The notes under the pieces are model-generated. The model did no database searches. It saw only the letters and a list, made by a program, of their open reading frames with translations, and had not been told where the DNA came from. A stretch of DNA of 64,000 nucleotides from Sphingopyxis sp. LC363 (GTDB lineage Bacteria; Pseudomonadota; Alphaproteobacteria; Sphingomonadales; Sphingomonadaceae), in assembly GCF_000756385.1 (NCBI RefSeq), contig NZ_JNFC01000073.1, positions 1-64,000 of the forward strand. Direction: 5' to 3'. Shown piece by piece: positions 33,913 to 43,240 of this stretch (its first letter is position 1; the number at the start of each line of letters is the position of its first letter). The position numbers were made by a program, and so were the translations under genes.

Positions 33913-34897
33913 GGGCGGGGGCCTGATGGCCGGGACGGCGTTGCTGCTCTCCGGTTGCGGCAGTTTTAATGGTCAGCGGGCGGAGGGGCCAACCGCAAGC
34001 CCCGCGCCTGCGACCACGGTGACGGGCGTAGTCGACGTGCCTGTGATGATCGGCGAGCCTTACAAGATCGGCGGGGTGACCTATACGCCCATCGACGTCG
34101 CCGATTATGACGAGGTCGGCTACGCGGGCTCATATGGCGACGAACTCGCCGGAAAACCGACCGCGAACGGCGAAAACTTCAATCCGGCATCGATCAGCGC
34201 GGCGCACAAGACCCTGCCGCTGCCGAGCTATGTCGAAGTGACCGCGCTCGATACCGGGCGGACAATCCTGGTTCGCGTCAACGACCGTGGCCCGATGGTC
34301 ACCGACCGCCTGATCGACCTGTCGCGCGGCGCGGCCGAGCAACTCGGCATCACCGATGGCGCCACCGCCGTCCGCGTGCGCCGCACCAATCCGCCCGCCG
34401 CCGAGCGCGCACGGCTTCGGACCGGGCAGTCGGTCCGCGAACGGATCGCCACGCCCCAATCGCTGCTGGCGATTCTCCGCGCCAAGGCGAAGGAATTGCC
34501 GGTGCCAAAGGCCGCGACGGCGTCGGCGCCCGCCAGTCCGGCGACCGCATCGGCGACCGGAAAGGGAGGCGAGGACCGTTTCATTGTCGAAGGACCGAGC
34601 ACGAAGATGCCGGCGCCCAACGCCGAGCCGGCCATAAAACCCGCGCAGAGCGCCAAGTCGGCGACCCCGGCGGCGAAACCTGCCGCCACCGGCACTTATG
34701 TCGTGCAGGTCGGCGCCTTCAGCACCGAAAGCCGCGCCAATGCCGCGGCGAAGTCGGTCGGGGGACACGTCAGCAAGACCGGAAAGCTGTGGCGCGTGCG
34801 TATGGGGCCGTTTGCCAGTGACGCCGAAGCCCGCAGCGCGCTTGGCGCCGCGAAAGCCAAAGGTTTCCGCGACGCCTTCGTCCAACGCGACCGCTGA
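33896..34897 (+). CDS. rlpA: septal ring lytic transglycosylase RlpA-family lipoprotein
   Basis: 333 aa. N-terminal lipoprotein signal with lipobox LLLSGC, so anchored after lipidation. Then a double-psi beta-barrel domain (about residues 70-165: GYAGSYGDELAGKPTANGE, YVEVTALDTGRTILVRVNDR, GPMVTDRLIDLSRGAAEQLG), an Ala/Pro-rich linker, and a C-terminal SPOR domain (about 262-333: TYVVQVGAFSTESRAN, LWRVRMGPF) that binds denuded septal glycan. The domain order is that of RlpA. ATG 33896 overlaps the upstream transglycosylase; the PBP gene follows after 9 bases. Confidence 0.93.
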   Translation: MKSIVRGGGLMAGTALLLSGCGSFNGQRAEGPTASPAPATTVTGVVDVPVMIGEPYKIGGVTYTPIDVADYDEVGYAGSYGDELAGKPTANGENFNPASISAAHKTLPLPSYVEVTALDTGRTILVRVNDRGPMVTDRLIDLSRGAAEQLGITDGATAVRVRRTNPPAAERARLRTGQSVRERIATPQSLLAILRAKAKELPVPKAATASAPASPATASATGKGGEDRFIVEGPSTKMPAPNAEPAIKPAQSAKSATPAAKPAATGTYVVQVGAFSTESRANAAAKSVGGHVSKTGKLWRVRMGPFASDAEARSALGAAKAKGFRDAFVQRDR

Positions 34898-34906
34898 CGG
34901 CCGGAT

Positions 34907-35857
34907 ATGACTGAGCCAGCCCTGTTTTTGCGAACCGGCGCGATCCTCCTGTCGGGTTTGGCGCTGGCTGTTTCCAGTCCCGCGACATCGGCCGGCGAGG
35001 CTCGCCCGAAAAGCGCGCCGGTCGTCCGCGCGCCCTATGAGACCGAAGCCCCAATCGTGATGCTCAAGGATCTCGATTCGGGTCGGATTCTCTTCTCGCG
35101 CGGCGCCGACAAACGTTTCGCGCCCGCGTCGATGGCAAAGGTGATGACCGCCTATGTCGTTCTCGACCTGATCGAGAAGGGGCAATTGTCGCGCGACAAG
35201 CTGATCACCGTCGAAGACGCGACATGGAAGAAGTGGAGCGCCCGCCGAGGCGGCTCCACGATGTTCCTGCGCGCGGGCGAAAAGGTGTCGGTCGATGATC
35301 TTCTCAAGGGATTGATCACCGTTTCGGGGAATGATGCGGCATCGGTTCTCGCTGTAGGGATCGATGGCAACGAGGATGCCTTTGTCCAACGAATGAATGA
35401 GATGGCAGCAGAGATGGGTATGGCGTCGAGCCGATTCGGCACCGCGAGCGGCTGGCCCGACGGCGGCGTAACCAAAGTCAGCGCGGGCGATCTGGTCCTG
35501 CTTGCCAGCCGACTGATCCGCGATCATCCCGATGGCTATGCCCGCTATTTCTCGATCCCGAAATTCCAGCACGGCGTATCGCCCGACGGCCAGCCGATCA
35601 TCCAAGCGAACCGCAATCCCATCCTGGGCCGTTTCGCCGGCGCGGACGGGCTTAAAACCGGGCATACGTCGGAAGCCGGTTATTGCTTTCTCGGCTCGGC
35701 GAAGCGTGACGGGCGCCGCTTGGTCATGGTCGTGGCCGGCCTGTCCAGCGCAAAGGCGCGCCGCGACGAGGCCGAACGGCTGATGAACTGGGGCTTTGCG
35801 CCCACCAACACATCGGTTGCTGCGAAAGGCCGGACAAGCGCTGCCGCGGCGAGATGA
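34907..35857 (+). CDS. D-alanyl-D-alanine carboxypeptidase (PBP5/6-like)
   Basis: 316-aa class A low-molecular-weight penicillin-binding protein that trims the terminal D-Ala of peptidoglycan stem peptides. Serine motif SMAK (S75, K78), SGN (140-142) and KTG (250-252) are intact. An N-terminal signal segment is present. The C-terminal PBP5_C domain and membrane-anchoring helix are absent; the chain ends in a short basic tail, so it is probably soluble periplasmic or anchored otherwise. Third in a row of cell-wall genes. Confidence 0.92.
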   Translation: MTEPALFLRTGAILLSGLALAVSSPATSAGEARPKSAPVVRAPYETEAPIVMLKDLDSGRILFSRGADKRFAPASMAKVMTAYVVLDLIEKGQLSRDKLITVEDATWKKWSARRGGSTMFLRAGEKVSVDDLLKGLITVSGNDAASVLAVGIDGNEDAFVQRMNEMAAEMGMASSRFGTASGWPDGGVTKVSAGDLVLLASRLIRDHPDGYARYFSIPKFQHGVSPDGQPIIQANRNPILGRFAGADGLKTGHTSEAGYCFLGSAKRDGRRLVMVVAGLSSAKARRDEAERLMNWGFAPTNTSVAAKGRTSAAAAR

Positions 35858-35932
35858 CAAAGCCGATCCGCCGGGCTACGGCCGGTTCATGCGCGGCGTG
35901 CTTTTCCTTTTCATCCATCGCGGGCTAGCGAC

Positions 35933-36556
35933 GTGACGTCCGGGCGTTTCATCACGCTGGAGGGCGGCGAGGGCGTCGGGAAGTCGACGCAGATCGGTGC
36001 GCTGGCGGCAGCCCTCGAAGAACGAGGCCTCGAAGTCGTCGCGACGCGCGAACCCGGCGGCAGCGCCGGCGCAGAGGCGATCCGGACGCTGTTGATGGAA
36101 GGCAGCGAGGACCGCTGGAACGCGCGCAGCGAGGCCTTGCTCTTCGCCGCGGCGCGCGCCGACCATGTCGCGCGCACGATCCGTCCGGCGCTGGCTGGGG
36201 GGGCGTGGGTGTTGTGCGACCGTTTCGTCGATTCGAGCCGCGCCTATCAGGGCGGCGGCGGCGGCATCACCGATGCCGATCTCCTCGCGCTGCACCGCTT
36301 CGGTTCCGAAGGGCTGTTACCCGATCGTACGTTCCTGCTCACCGTCAGCGCCGAAGAGGCGGCGCGGCGCCTCTCCGAGCGCGGGGGCAGCGACCGCATG
36401 GGAAACAAGCCGCTCGATTATCAGGCGCGCCTCGCCGCGCGCTTCGTCGAAATGGCCGCGGTCGAATCCGGACGCTGGCGGATCGTCGACGCCGACCGGC
36501 GCACCGAAGAGGTGACGGCGGCAATCCTTGCGGACCTTGCGGAATGGCTACCATGA
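35933..36556 (+). CDS. tmk: thymidylate kinase
   Basis: 207 aa, dTMP to dTDP. P-loop LEGGEGVGKSTQ, TREPGGSAGAEAIR, CDRFVDSSRAYQG (the DR(F/Y) motif), and a basic LID region. GTG start at 35933. A Lys in the P-loop and Arg in the DR motif make it active in principle. It overlaps holB (tga within ATGA at 36553), forming the tmk-holB-metG-tatD order typical of many bacteria. Confidence 0.95.
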   Translation: MTSGRFITLEGGEGVGKSTQIGALAAALEERGLEVVATREPGGSAGAEAIRTLLMEGSEDRWNARSEALLFAAARADHVARTIRPALAGGAWVLCDRFVDSSRAYQGGGGGITDADLLALHRFGSEGLLPDRTFLLTVSAEEAARRLSERGGSDRMGNKPLDYQARLAARFVEMAAVESGRWRIVDADRRTEEVTAAILADLAEWLP

Positions 36557-37533
36557 TCGGCCATCAGGAAGCCGAAAAGGCATTTCTCGAAGCGTGGCAG
36601 GGCGGCCGCGTCCATCATGCCTGGCTGCTGGCGGGGCCGCAGGGGATGGGGAAGGGGACTTTCGCCGAGCGCGTCGCACGCTTCCTCGTCACCCACGGGC
36701 GCAGCGGCGAAGGCCAAACGGCGCCGCTCGACGATCGCGGCGACGATGCCGCCGCGCGGCTGGTTGACGCGGGCAATCACCCCGAAATCCTGCGCCTCGC
36801 CCGTCAGCCGAAGGACAAGGCCAAGGAACTCGCGCGCAACATCACGATCGAACAGGTGCGGCAGATGATCCGCCGCCTGCATCTCTCTTTGTCGCTCGGC
36901 GAGTGGCGGGTGATCATCGTCGATGCGGTCGACGACCTCGAAACCGACGGGGCGAACGCGCTGCTCAAGACGCTCGAGGAACCGCCGGCGAAAACCCTTT
37001 TCCTGCTCGTCAGCCACTCGCCCGGACGCCTGTTGCCGACGATCCGCTCGCGGTGCAGAACCTTGCGTTTTCAGCCTGTTGAGCGTGACGCCATGACGAC
37101 ATGGCTGCATGATCTGCGGCCGATGATCGAGATGGAGGAGGTGCGCGCGATCGTCACCGCGTCGGGCGGCGTTCCGGGCAAGGCGCTTGCACTCGTCGAT
37201 AGCGACGTCGCGGTCATGGAGAAGAAATTGCTCGCGATTGCGGCGAGCGGCGACCCGGAGAACCGGCTGCGCGAAGCGCTTGCGCGCGAGGTCGGCGGCA
37301 CGAGCAATCGGGCCCGCCTCGAACTGGTCATCGATATCGTGCCGGGCCTGCTCTCGCGTATCGCGCGCGAACGCCCCGCCTCCGAAATCGCGCCGGTCCT
37401 CGCGCAATGGGATCGCGTCCAGCGCACCGTTCGCGATGCGATCCGCGGATCTTATGACGGTGCGATGGTCGGCTTTGAGATCGGCAACTGCCTGGCCGAG
37501 TTGGCGCCGCGGCACGATCGGGCGGCACGCTGA
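36553..37533 (+). CDS. holB: DNA polymerase III subunit delta'
   Basis: 326-aa clamp-loader subunit. N-terminal AAA+ domain with a modified P-loop GPQGMGKGTF, VIIVDAVDDLETDGANALLKTLEEPP (Walker B-like) and SHSPGRLLPTIRSRC (sensor-1-like). No zinc-binding Cys cluster, so it may not match the Zn module of E. coli. Start: ATG 36553 (ATGA overlap with tmk); ATG 36544 is in frame and possible. Confidence 0.93.
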   Translation: MIGHQEAEKAFLEAWQGGRVHHAWLLAGPQGMGKGTFAERVARFLVTHGRSGEGQTAPLDDRGDDAAARLVDAGNHPEILRLARQPKDKAKELARNITIEQVRQMIRRLHLSLSLGEWRVIIVDAVDDLETDGANALLKTLEEPPAKTLFLLVSHSPGRLLPTIRSRCRTLRFQPVERDAMTTWLHDLRPMIEMEEVRAIVTASGGVPGKALALVDSDVAVMEKKLLAIAASGDPENRLREALAREVGGTSNRARLELVIDIVPGLLSRIARERPASEIAPVLAQWDRVQRTVRDAIRGSYDGAMVGFEIGNCLAELAPRHDRAAR

Positions 37534-37571
37534 CGCTTTCCCTCCCGCGCGCCAGCGGCTAAGGCGCGCGC

Positions 37572-39155
37572 ATGTCCGAAAATAACCAACCTTTCTATAT
37601 CACCACCGCGATCAGCTACCCCAATGGTCGCCCGCATATCGGTCACGCCTATGAAGCGATCGCCACCGATGTCGTGGCGCGTTTCCAGCGCGCGCGGGGC
37701 CGCGACGTCCGGCTGGTCACCGGCACCGACGAACATGGGCTGAAGATGTTCCAGACAGCGCGGGATCAGGGCCGTGCGACGATCGATCTTGCGGACGAAA
37801 TGTCAGGATATTTCCGTGAGATGTATGCCAAGCTGAACATCAGCTATGACAATTTCATGCGTACGTCGGACGCCGCGCACCATGCTGCCTCGCAGGCGAT
37901 CTGGAAAGCGATGGAGGCGAAGGGCGATCTCTATCTCGACCGCTATGAAGGCTGGTATTCGGTTCGCGACGAGGCTTTCTACGACGAAAGCGAGCTGAGC
38001 GACGGGGAAGGGGGCGCGCGCCTTTCGCCGCAGGGGACGCCGGTCGAATGGACCGTGGAGGAAAGCTGGTTCTTTCGCCTGTCGAACTATCAGGACCGGC
38101 TGCTCGCGCTCTACAACGAGCAGCCCGATTTCATTCGTCCCGAAAGCCGGCGGAACGAGGTGTTGCGCTTCGTCGAAGGCGGACTCAAGGATCTCAGCGT
38201 CTCGCGCACCAGTTTCGACTGGGGCGTGCCGGTGCCGGGATCGCCGGGGCATGTGATGTATGTCTGGGTCGATGCGCTGACCACCTACCTCTCGGGGCTC
38301 GGCTATCCCGATCCCGCCAGCGACTTCGGGACGTTCTGGCCGGCGAATATCCATATGATCGGCAAGGATATCGTTCGTTTTCATACCGTTTACTGGCCGG
38401 CCTTTCTGATGAGTGCCGACCTGCCGCTGCCCAAGCAGGTGTTCGGCCACGGCTTTCTGCTCAATCGCGGCGAGAAGATGTCGAAATCGCTCGGCAATGT
38501 CGTGGACCCGATGGCGCTCGCCGACCGGTTTGGCGTCGATGCGCTGCGTTATTATTTGCTCCGCGAAGTCAGCTTCGGTCAGGACGGAAGCTATTCGGCC
38601 GAAGCGATCGTGCGCACCGCAAACGCCGACCTCGCGAACAGCTTCGGCAACCTTGCGCAGCGCAGCTTGTCGATGATTTTCAAGAATTTGGATGGCAAGC
38701 TTTCGGACGACTATGCGCCTGCTCAGGACGATATCGACCTGCTGGCCGACCTCGCCGACATGGCGGCGGTCCGTCTGCCGCGCGAATTCGAGCAGCTCGC
38801 CTTTTCGGTGGGCATCGAGGATTGGATCCGCGCCGTCTTCGCCTGCAACCAATATGTCGACACGCAGGCGCCTTGGGCGCTGCGTAAGACGGACCCCGAA
38901 CGCATGCGTGCGGTGCTGATGACGCTGTTTCAGGCGGTCCGCACGCTCGCGATCGCCATCCGTCCGGTCGTGCCCGCTGCGGCCGACAAGCTGCTCGACC
39001 AGATGGGTATCGCCGAGGATGCGCGCAATTTTGCGGCACTTTCTGACACCGACTGGTTCGCGAAGCTGGTTGCAAGCGGCTTCGCGGTCGGCCAGCCCGT
39101 GCCGATCTTCCCGCGCCTCGAATTGCCAGAGGGAGAAGGGGAAGGGGAGGCCTGA
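37572..39155 (+). CDS. metG: methionyl-tRNA synthetase
   Basis: 527-aa class I synthetase. HIGH-equivalent in SYPNGRPHIGHAYEA, KMSKS at EKMSKSLGN, and the alpha-helical anticodon-binding domain after it. The zinc-knuckle insert is the short Cys-free form, and no C-terminal tRNA-binding appendix is present. Start ATG 37572, 38 bases after holB. Its stop codon overlaps the tatD start (TGATG). Confidence 0.95.
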   Translation: MSENNQPFYITTAISYPNGRPHIGHAYEAIATDVVARFQRARGRDVRLVTGTDEHGLKMFQTARDQGRATIDLADEMSGYFREMYAKLNISYDNFMRTSDAAHHAASQAIWKAMEAKGDLYLDRYEGWYSVRDEAFYDESELSDGEGGARLSPQGTPVEWTVEESWFFRLSNYQDRLLALYNEQPDFIRPESRRNEVLRFVEGGLKDLSVSRTSFDWGVPVPGSPGHVMYVWVDALTTYLSGLGYPDPASDFGTFWPANIHMIGKDIVRFHTVYWPAFLMSADLPLPKQVFGHGFLLNRGEKMSKSLGNVVDPMALADRFGVDALRYYLLREVSFGQDGSYSAEAIVRTANADLANSFGNLAQRSLSMIFKNLDGKLSDDYAPAQDDIDLLADLADMAAVRLPREFEQLAFSVGIEDWIRAVFACNQYVDTQAPWALRKTDPERMRAVLMTLFQAVRTLAIAIRPVVPAAADKLLDQMGIAEDARNFAALSDTDWFAKLVASGFAVGQPVPIFPRLELPEGEGEGEA

Positions 39156-39931
39156 TGCTCGTCGATTCGCACTGCCACCTAAATTACAAGGGCCTTGCCG
39201 AACAGCAGGACGAGGTGCTGGTGCGCGCCCGGGCACGCGGGGTTACCGCGATGCTCAACATCGCGACGCGTGAAAGCGAATGGGACGAGGTGCTCGCCGC
39301 GGCCGAGGCGAACGCAGATGTTTGGGCCAGCGTCGGCATCCACCCGCACGATGCCGACCATCATCCCGATATCGACACCGCAAAGCTGGTCGAACGCGCC
39401 GCGCACCCGCGCGTGATCGGGATCGGCGAAACTGGGCTCGACTATTATTACGACAAAAGCGACCGCGTGCGCCAACAGGACAGTTTCCGCCGCCACATCC
39501 ACGCGTCGCAGGAAACCGGCCTGCCGATCATCGTCCACACGCGCGATGCCGAAGCCGACACGCTGGCGCTGCTCGGCGAGGAGATGGGCCGGGCGAGCTT
39601 TCCCGGCGTGATCCACTGCTTCACCGCGAGCGACGATTTCGCGCGGAAGGCGCTCGATCTCGGCCTTTACATCTCGATTTCGGGAATCGTGACCTTCAAG
39701 AATGCCGCCGATCTTCAGGCGACCGCCAAATGGCTGCCGCAGGACCGGCTGCTGATCGAAACCGACTCCCCCTTCCTTGCCCCCGTCCCGCACCGCGGCA
39801 AGCCCGGCGAGCCCGCCTTCGTCGCCGACACACTCGCGTTTCTCGCCAACCTTCGCGGCGAGGAAAGCGATGCGCTGGCAGCCGCGACAAGCGCCAATTT
39901 CTATGCGCTTTTCGACAAGGCGGCACCATGA
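39155..39931 (+). CDS. tatD: TatD-family metal-dependent DNase
   Basis: 258-aa TIM-barrel hydrolase with the metal-binding DSHCHL start, GIHPHD, IGETGLDYYYDKS, PIIVHTRDAEADTL, and CFTAS. Overlaps metG by one base and precedes the MBL hydrolase. Role in DNA turnover or repair is inferred from family. Confidence 0.93.
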   Translation: MLVDSHCHLNYKGLAEQQDEVLVRARARGVTAMLNIATRESEWDEVLAAAEANADVWASVGIHPHDADHHPDIDTAKLVERAAHPRVIGIGETGLDYYYDKSDRVRQQDSFRRHIHASQETGLPIIVHTRDAEADTLALLGEEMGRASFPGVIHCFTASDDFARKALDLGLYISISGIVTFKNAADLQATAKWLPQDRLLIETDSPFLAPVPHRGKPGEPAFVADTLAFLANLRGEESDALAAATSANFYALFDKAAP

Positions 39932-39944
39932 CGTCGCACGCGCA

Positions 39945-40709
39945 ATGAAGCTGAGAATTCTGGGTTGCGGCACGTCGTCGGGCGTGCCGCGGATCGGCAA
40001 CGATTGGGGGCAGTGCGACCCCGACAATCCCCGCAACCTGCGCAGCCGCGCGTCGATCATGGTATCGCTCGGAGGCTTCCGTATTCTCGTCGACACCAGC
40101 CCGGATATGCGGCTACAGCTCCTCGACGCGGGGATCGGCGAGATCGACGCCGTCATCTGGACGCACGAGCATGCCGATCACACCCACGGTCTCGACGATC
40201 TGCGCCAGGTTATGCACCTGCGCCGCTCGGCGGTCCCGGTCTACGCCCGCGACCATGTCCTCGACATATTGAAGTGGCGCTTCACCTATGCCTTTGCGGG
40301 CAATGCAGGCTATCCGGCGTCGGTCGATCCGATCGATCTCCACGATCATCAATCGATCGGCCCGATCGAGGTTTCGGCGATCGAAATGCCGCACGGACCG
40401 ATCAAGGCGAGCGGGCTGATCTTCAGCGATGGCGCTCACAAGATCGCCTATGCCACTGATTTTTCTAAATTTACGGACGAGATGGTCGATTTTTTCCAGG
40501 ACGTCGACCTGTTCGTCATCGACGCGCTGCGCCGCTACCCCCACCCGACGCATCCGCACCTTCAGATGACGCTGGAGGGGCTGGCCAAGGTCGGCAATCC
40601 GCGCGCGATCATCACGCATATGGATAATACGATGGATTATGAGGATCTTGCGGCCGAATTGCCCGCGGGGGTCGAACCGGGCTATGACGGGTTGGAGGTC
40701 CAGCTATGA
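39945..40709 (+). CDS. MBL-fold metallo-hydrolase, PhnP-like
   Basis: 254 aa. The protein opens MKLRILGCGTSSGVPRIG, and the first Zn ligands are in WTHEHADHTHG; HGPIKASG and IDALRRYPHPTHPHL come later. This is the pattern of phosphoribosyl cyclic phosphodiesterase (PhnP)/beta-lactamase-like proteins that follow tatD in many alphaproteobacteria. Start at ATG 39945; the frame is open upstream only as a shadow of tatD. Confidence 0.9.
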   Translation: MKLRILGCGTSSGVPRIGNDWGQCDPDNPRNLRSRASIMVSLGGFRILVDTSPDMRLQLLDAGIGEIDAVIWTHEHADHTHGLDDLRQVMHLRRSAVPVYARDHVLDILKWRFTYAFAGNAGYPASVDPIDLHDHQSIGPIEVSAIEMPHGPIKASGLIFSDGAHKIAYATDFSKFTDEMVDFFQDVDLFVIDALRRYPHPTHPHLQMTLEGLAKVGNPRAIITHMDNTMDYEDLAAELPAGVEPGYDGLEVQL

Positions 40710-40882
40710 ATGGAGATACCGTCGTCCAGACGCTGTGGTTCGCCGGCGCGTTCGCGCTGGTGTTAAGCTCGTTGCTCGCGCGCCGTTTGCCGATGGCCGA
40801 CTGGCTCAAGATGGCCCTCGCATGGGTTGCGATATTCGGCCTCGTGTTCCTCTTGATCCGGACGTGGCAGACGGTGACATAA
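40706..40882 (+). CDS. small two-helix membrane protein, 58 aa
   Basis: ORF of 59 codons, missed easily because it is short. It starts at ATG 40706 within the stop of the MBL gene (ATGA) and has GGAGG six bases upstream. Two hydrophobic segments: WFAGAFALVLSSLL and MALAWVAIFGLVFLLI, joined by a short Arg-containing loop (ARRLPMADWLK). A strong hairpin follows. It resembles the N-terminal membrane part of clan AA aspartic proteases found in this place in sphingomonads, but no protease domain follows here. Confidence 0.7.
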   Translation: MNGDTVVQTLWFAGAFALVLSSLLARRLPMADWLKMALAWVAIFGLVFLLIRTWQTVT

Positions 40883-40885
40883 AGA

Positions 40886-40910
40886 GGGCGGGCCGCGTCG
40901 CGGCCCGCCC
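40886..40910 (+). terminator. hairpin terminator after the MBL hydrolase operon
   Basis: 11-bp stem GGGCGGGCCGC / GCGGCCCGCCC with a 3-base loop, directly behind the 58-aa ORF. No strong T-run follows, so it may be rho-assisted or an mRNA-end stabiliser. Confidence 0.55.
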
Positions 40911-40961
40911 AGTTGTCGATCGGCGGCATTGGGGTCATCGCCGATCGCCCCATTCGATCGG

Positions 40962-41813
40962 TTATTCGCCGTTTTCCTGTTGTTCGGCCGCGTCCTTGAG
41001 CTGGCCTTTCGTCATCCCGGTCACGAGCACGTCGCCCGAACCCGCAAAGTTTGCGGCGGGCAGCGTCGCAACCCGGTCACCCACTTCGACCGTCACCGCC
41101 TGCACGACACCGCGGCCGGTCTGGCGCAGATTCTGGACGTGACCGATCACCTTGCCGCGCGGGTCGGTGACGGGCATGCCCGGAGCGACCGCGAACATGC
41201 CGTTGCCGCTGGCTGCGCCGCTACCCGCGGCGGCAAGCTGGCCGAGGCTGCCCTGGAAGCTGCCCGCGATCGAGCCGGCGCCGCTGGCACTGCCTGAGAC
41301 GTCTGACAGCGCGCCGCCGGCCCGATCACGGACAGTCCCGACCGCACCGCGCGCGGTGCCGGTGACGGTCGAAGCGGCACCATGCGCGGTGCCGACGGCG
41401 CCACGCGTGGTCTGGCCCACGAAATCGGTGCCGACGGCTTGCGCGTCGAGGCTGCCGCTACCCGATGCCGAACCCGAACCACTGGCGTCGCCGCCGATCG
41501 TGCGGCCGAGCAGATTCGCGTCGCCATTGGCCGAACCCTTGCCGTTCGCATCGGCGCTGCCCTTGCCCTGAACGCGGCCCGAGCGGCGATCGACATTGGC
41601 GTCGCCGCGGCCCGAACCTGTGATGTCGTTCGCGGTGCCGAGCGTGCCGCCGATCGGCCCGGTGGGATTGCCGAGCGTGCCGCCTATCGTTCCGCCCAAG
41701 CCGCCGCCGAGTCCACCGCTGCCGCCGAGCAGCTGCGCCGCGGCGGGGGTCGAAATTGCGATAGCCGACGCGGCGAGCGCGAGCGCCGGCATGAAAATAC
41801 GATGTGCCACCAT
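40962..41813 (-). CDS. exported Gly/Ser-rich protein with PRC-barrel-like C-terminus
   Basis: 283 aa with signal peptide ending TPAAAQ. The mature N-terminal half is low complexity: Gly-rich runs (GGSGGLGGGLGG), then Gly/Ala/Ser/Asp repeats. A C-terminal module of about 75 residues (VAPGMPVTDPRGKVIGHVQN, VVQAVTVEVGDRVATLPAAN) looks like a PRC-barrel. Function unknown. A GGAA-N18-CGTT promoter copy 44 bases upstream places it in the same ECF regulon as the S8 protease and sigma gene nearby. ATG 41813 has GAAGGAGAAGA. Confidence 0.72.
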   Translation of the reverse strand: MVAHRIFMPALALAASAIAISTPAAAQLLGGSGGLGGGLGGTIGGTLGNPTGPIGGTLGTANDITGSGRGDANVDRRSGRVQGKGSADANGKGSANGDANLLGRTIGGDASGSGSASGSGSLDAQAVGTDFVGQTTRGAVGTAHGAASTVTGTARGAVGTVRDRAGGALSDVSGSASGAGSIAGSFQGSLGQLAAAGSGAASGNGMFAVAPGMPVTDPRGKVIGHVQNLRQTGRGVVQAVTVEVGDRVATLPAANFAGSGDVLVTGMTKGQLKDAAEQQENGE

Positions 41814-41856
41814 TCTTCTCCTTCATTGCGGCCCGGAGGGGAGGGCCTGAAGGAAG

Positions 41857-41882
41857 AACGATGGCGCGTTCGAATTTCTTCC
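41857..41882 (-). promoter_or_regulatory. ECF-type promoter before the Gly-rich exported protein
   Basis: On the minus strand GGAA (41882-41879), 18 bases, then CGTT (41860-41857). Same element and spacing as at 43241-43272. Distance to the start codon is 44 bases. Confidence 0.6.
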
Positions 41883-41902
41883 GAAAAACCGTGCCGGGCG
41901 GG

Positions 41903-43171
41903 TCAGCGCCCGCCGCAATCCCCGCAAATTAGCCCGTGGCCATAGATTTTATCGCGACCCTTTTTGCCGAGGTCGCGCGCTTCGAAGACCAGCGCGGAAA
42001 CCGCCGGTCCGATCCGTTCGATCGCCGGCGCGGGATAGCGAAGGGCGAGGCGCCCGGCGACCAATGGCGCAGCGAAAGAGGTGCCGCGCAGGCGGTCGGT
42101 TGTGTCGAGCCCGGTCGCGGCAAGCACGGCGTCGCCCGGCGCGGCAAAGTCGAGGTGCAGCGCCCGACCAGCCTCGGGCAGGGCGCGATTCCTGGCATCG
42201 ACCCCGGTCACGGCAAACACGCCCTTATAGGAGGCGGGGTAAGCGGGCGGGGCGGCGGGGCCGTCGTTGCCGACCGCCGCGACGATCAGCATGCCGCGCT
42301 GCTGCGCGCGCGACACCGCGGCCGCCAGCAATTTGTTGTCGGGCCCGACGAGGCTGATCGTGGCCACAGCGACGCCGCGCTGAACCAGCCAGCCGAGCGC
42401 GCGCGCGCTGGCGCTCGCATTGCCGCCCGCCGGATCGGAACCGTAAACGTCGGCGGCGAGCAGCTTCTGTCCCGAAGCCGCGCCGCGCACCCGCCCGCTG
42501 CCGATTAGCAGCGACGCCACGGCGGTCCCATGACGGCTCGCATGCGGCGCGCCGGCAGCGAAACCGCGCTGCTCGACGCGACCTGCGACCGACGGATGCG
42601 CGGCCACGCCGCCGTCGATCAGTCCGAGCCGGGCTTGGCCGGGCGACGCTGCCGTCGCCAAAACGGCTGTCGGCAGCGCGCCGCCGGGACCGCTCGCGAA
42701 ATAGATATGATCGGCATCGACTTCGGCATGGGGGAGCAGCTTGGCGAGACGTTTTTGCGCGCGAGCGAGGCTATGATCGTCGGGAACGGCGAAACGAACG
42801 ATGCCGAGATCGATGCCTTCGATCCGATCGCGGTCGATCAGCCGAAACCCTTCCTTGGCAGCGCGCGCGATCATCGCTTCGTCGACGCCGGTAGCGACGA
42901 GTATGCCGCGCACCGCAGGCTGGCCGTTGCGGTCGGGCTCTATCCGGTCGCGATTGTCGCGAAGCAGCCTGTCGATCCGGTCGAGCCGGACCCGTGCGAG
43001 CGTATCGCCCGCAGCTTCCAATGGCTCGGCGACGATGTCCGGCAGCGAAGGCAGGGTGCGCGACGTGTCGGGCAGCCGAACCGATGGCAGCGCGATCTGG
43101 GCGTCGACACGCACCGCGATTCCCGCGCACAAAAGCGAGAACATCACGGGCAGGGCGATCAAGACGCGCAT
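41903..43171 (-). CDS. exported subtilisin-like S8 serine protease
   Basis: 422 aa with a signal peptide (cleavage near ADAQ-like ... VDAQ). The catalytic triad is complete: D186 in LIDGGVA, H214 in SRHGTAVAS, S365 in GTSFAAP; N302 (VGNDG) forms the oxyanion hole. A roughly 155-residue N-terminal region (residues 27-180) precedes the catalytic core and may act as a pro-region. The last residues have a CGDC pair. Divergent from the ECF sigma gene with a shared promoter; the protease may act on the anti-sigma pathway or on cell-envelope stress. GAGGAGTTTCG precedes ATG 43171. Confidence 0.9.
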   Translation of the reverse strand: MRVLIALPVMFSLLCAGIAVRVDAQIALPSVRLPDTSRTLPSLPDIVAEPLEAAGDTLARVRLDRIDRLLRDNRDRIEPDRNGQPAVRGILVATGVDEAMIARAAKEGFRLIDRDRIEGIDLGIVRFAVPDDHSLARAQKRLAKLLPHAEVDADHIYFASGPGGALPTAVLATAASPGQARLGLIDGGVAAHPSVAGRVEQRGFAAGAPHASRHGTAVASLLIGSGRVRGAASGQKLLAADVYGSDPAGGNASASARALGWLVQRGVAVATISLVGPDNKLLAAAVSRAQQRGMLIVAAVGNDGPAAPPAYPASYKGVFAVTGVDARNRALPEAGRALHLDFAAPGDAVLAATGLDTTDRLRGTSFAAPLVAGRLALRYPAPAIERIGPAVSALVFEARDLGKKGRDKIYGHGLICGDCGGR

Positions 43172-43240
43172 CGAAACTCCTCATATCGTCGAACGGAAAG
43201 GCAGGGGAACCAATCGCGTCCGAAAAATTTAGCATGCTGC

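Noticed and set aside
34130..35860. 576-codon frame opposite rlpA and the DD-carboxypeptidase gene
   Set aside because: Shadow frame with Arg/Gly-rich composition.
43206..43235. GGAAC-containing possible EcfG-type promoter
   Set aside because: No CGTT at 16-17 bases; the palindromic element a few bases on fits much better.
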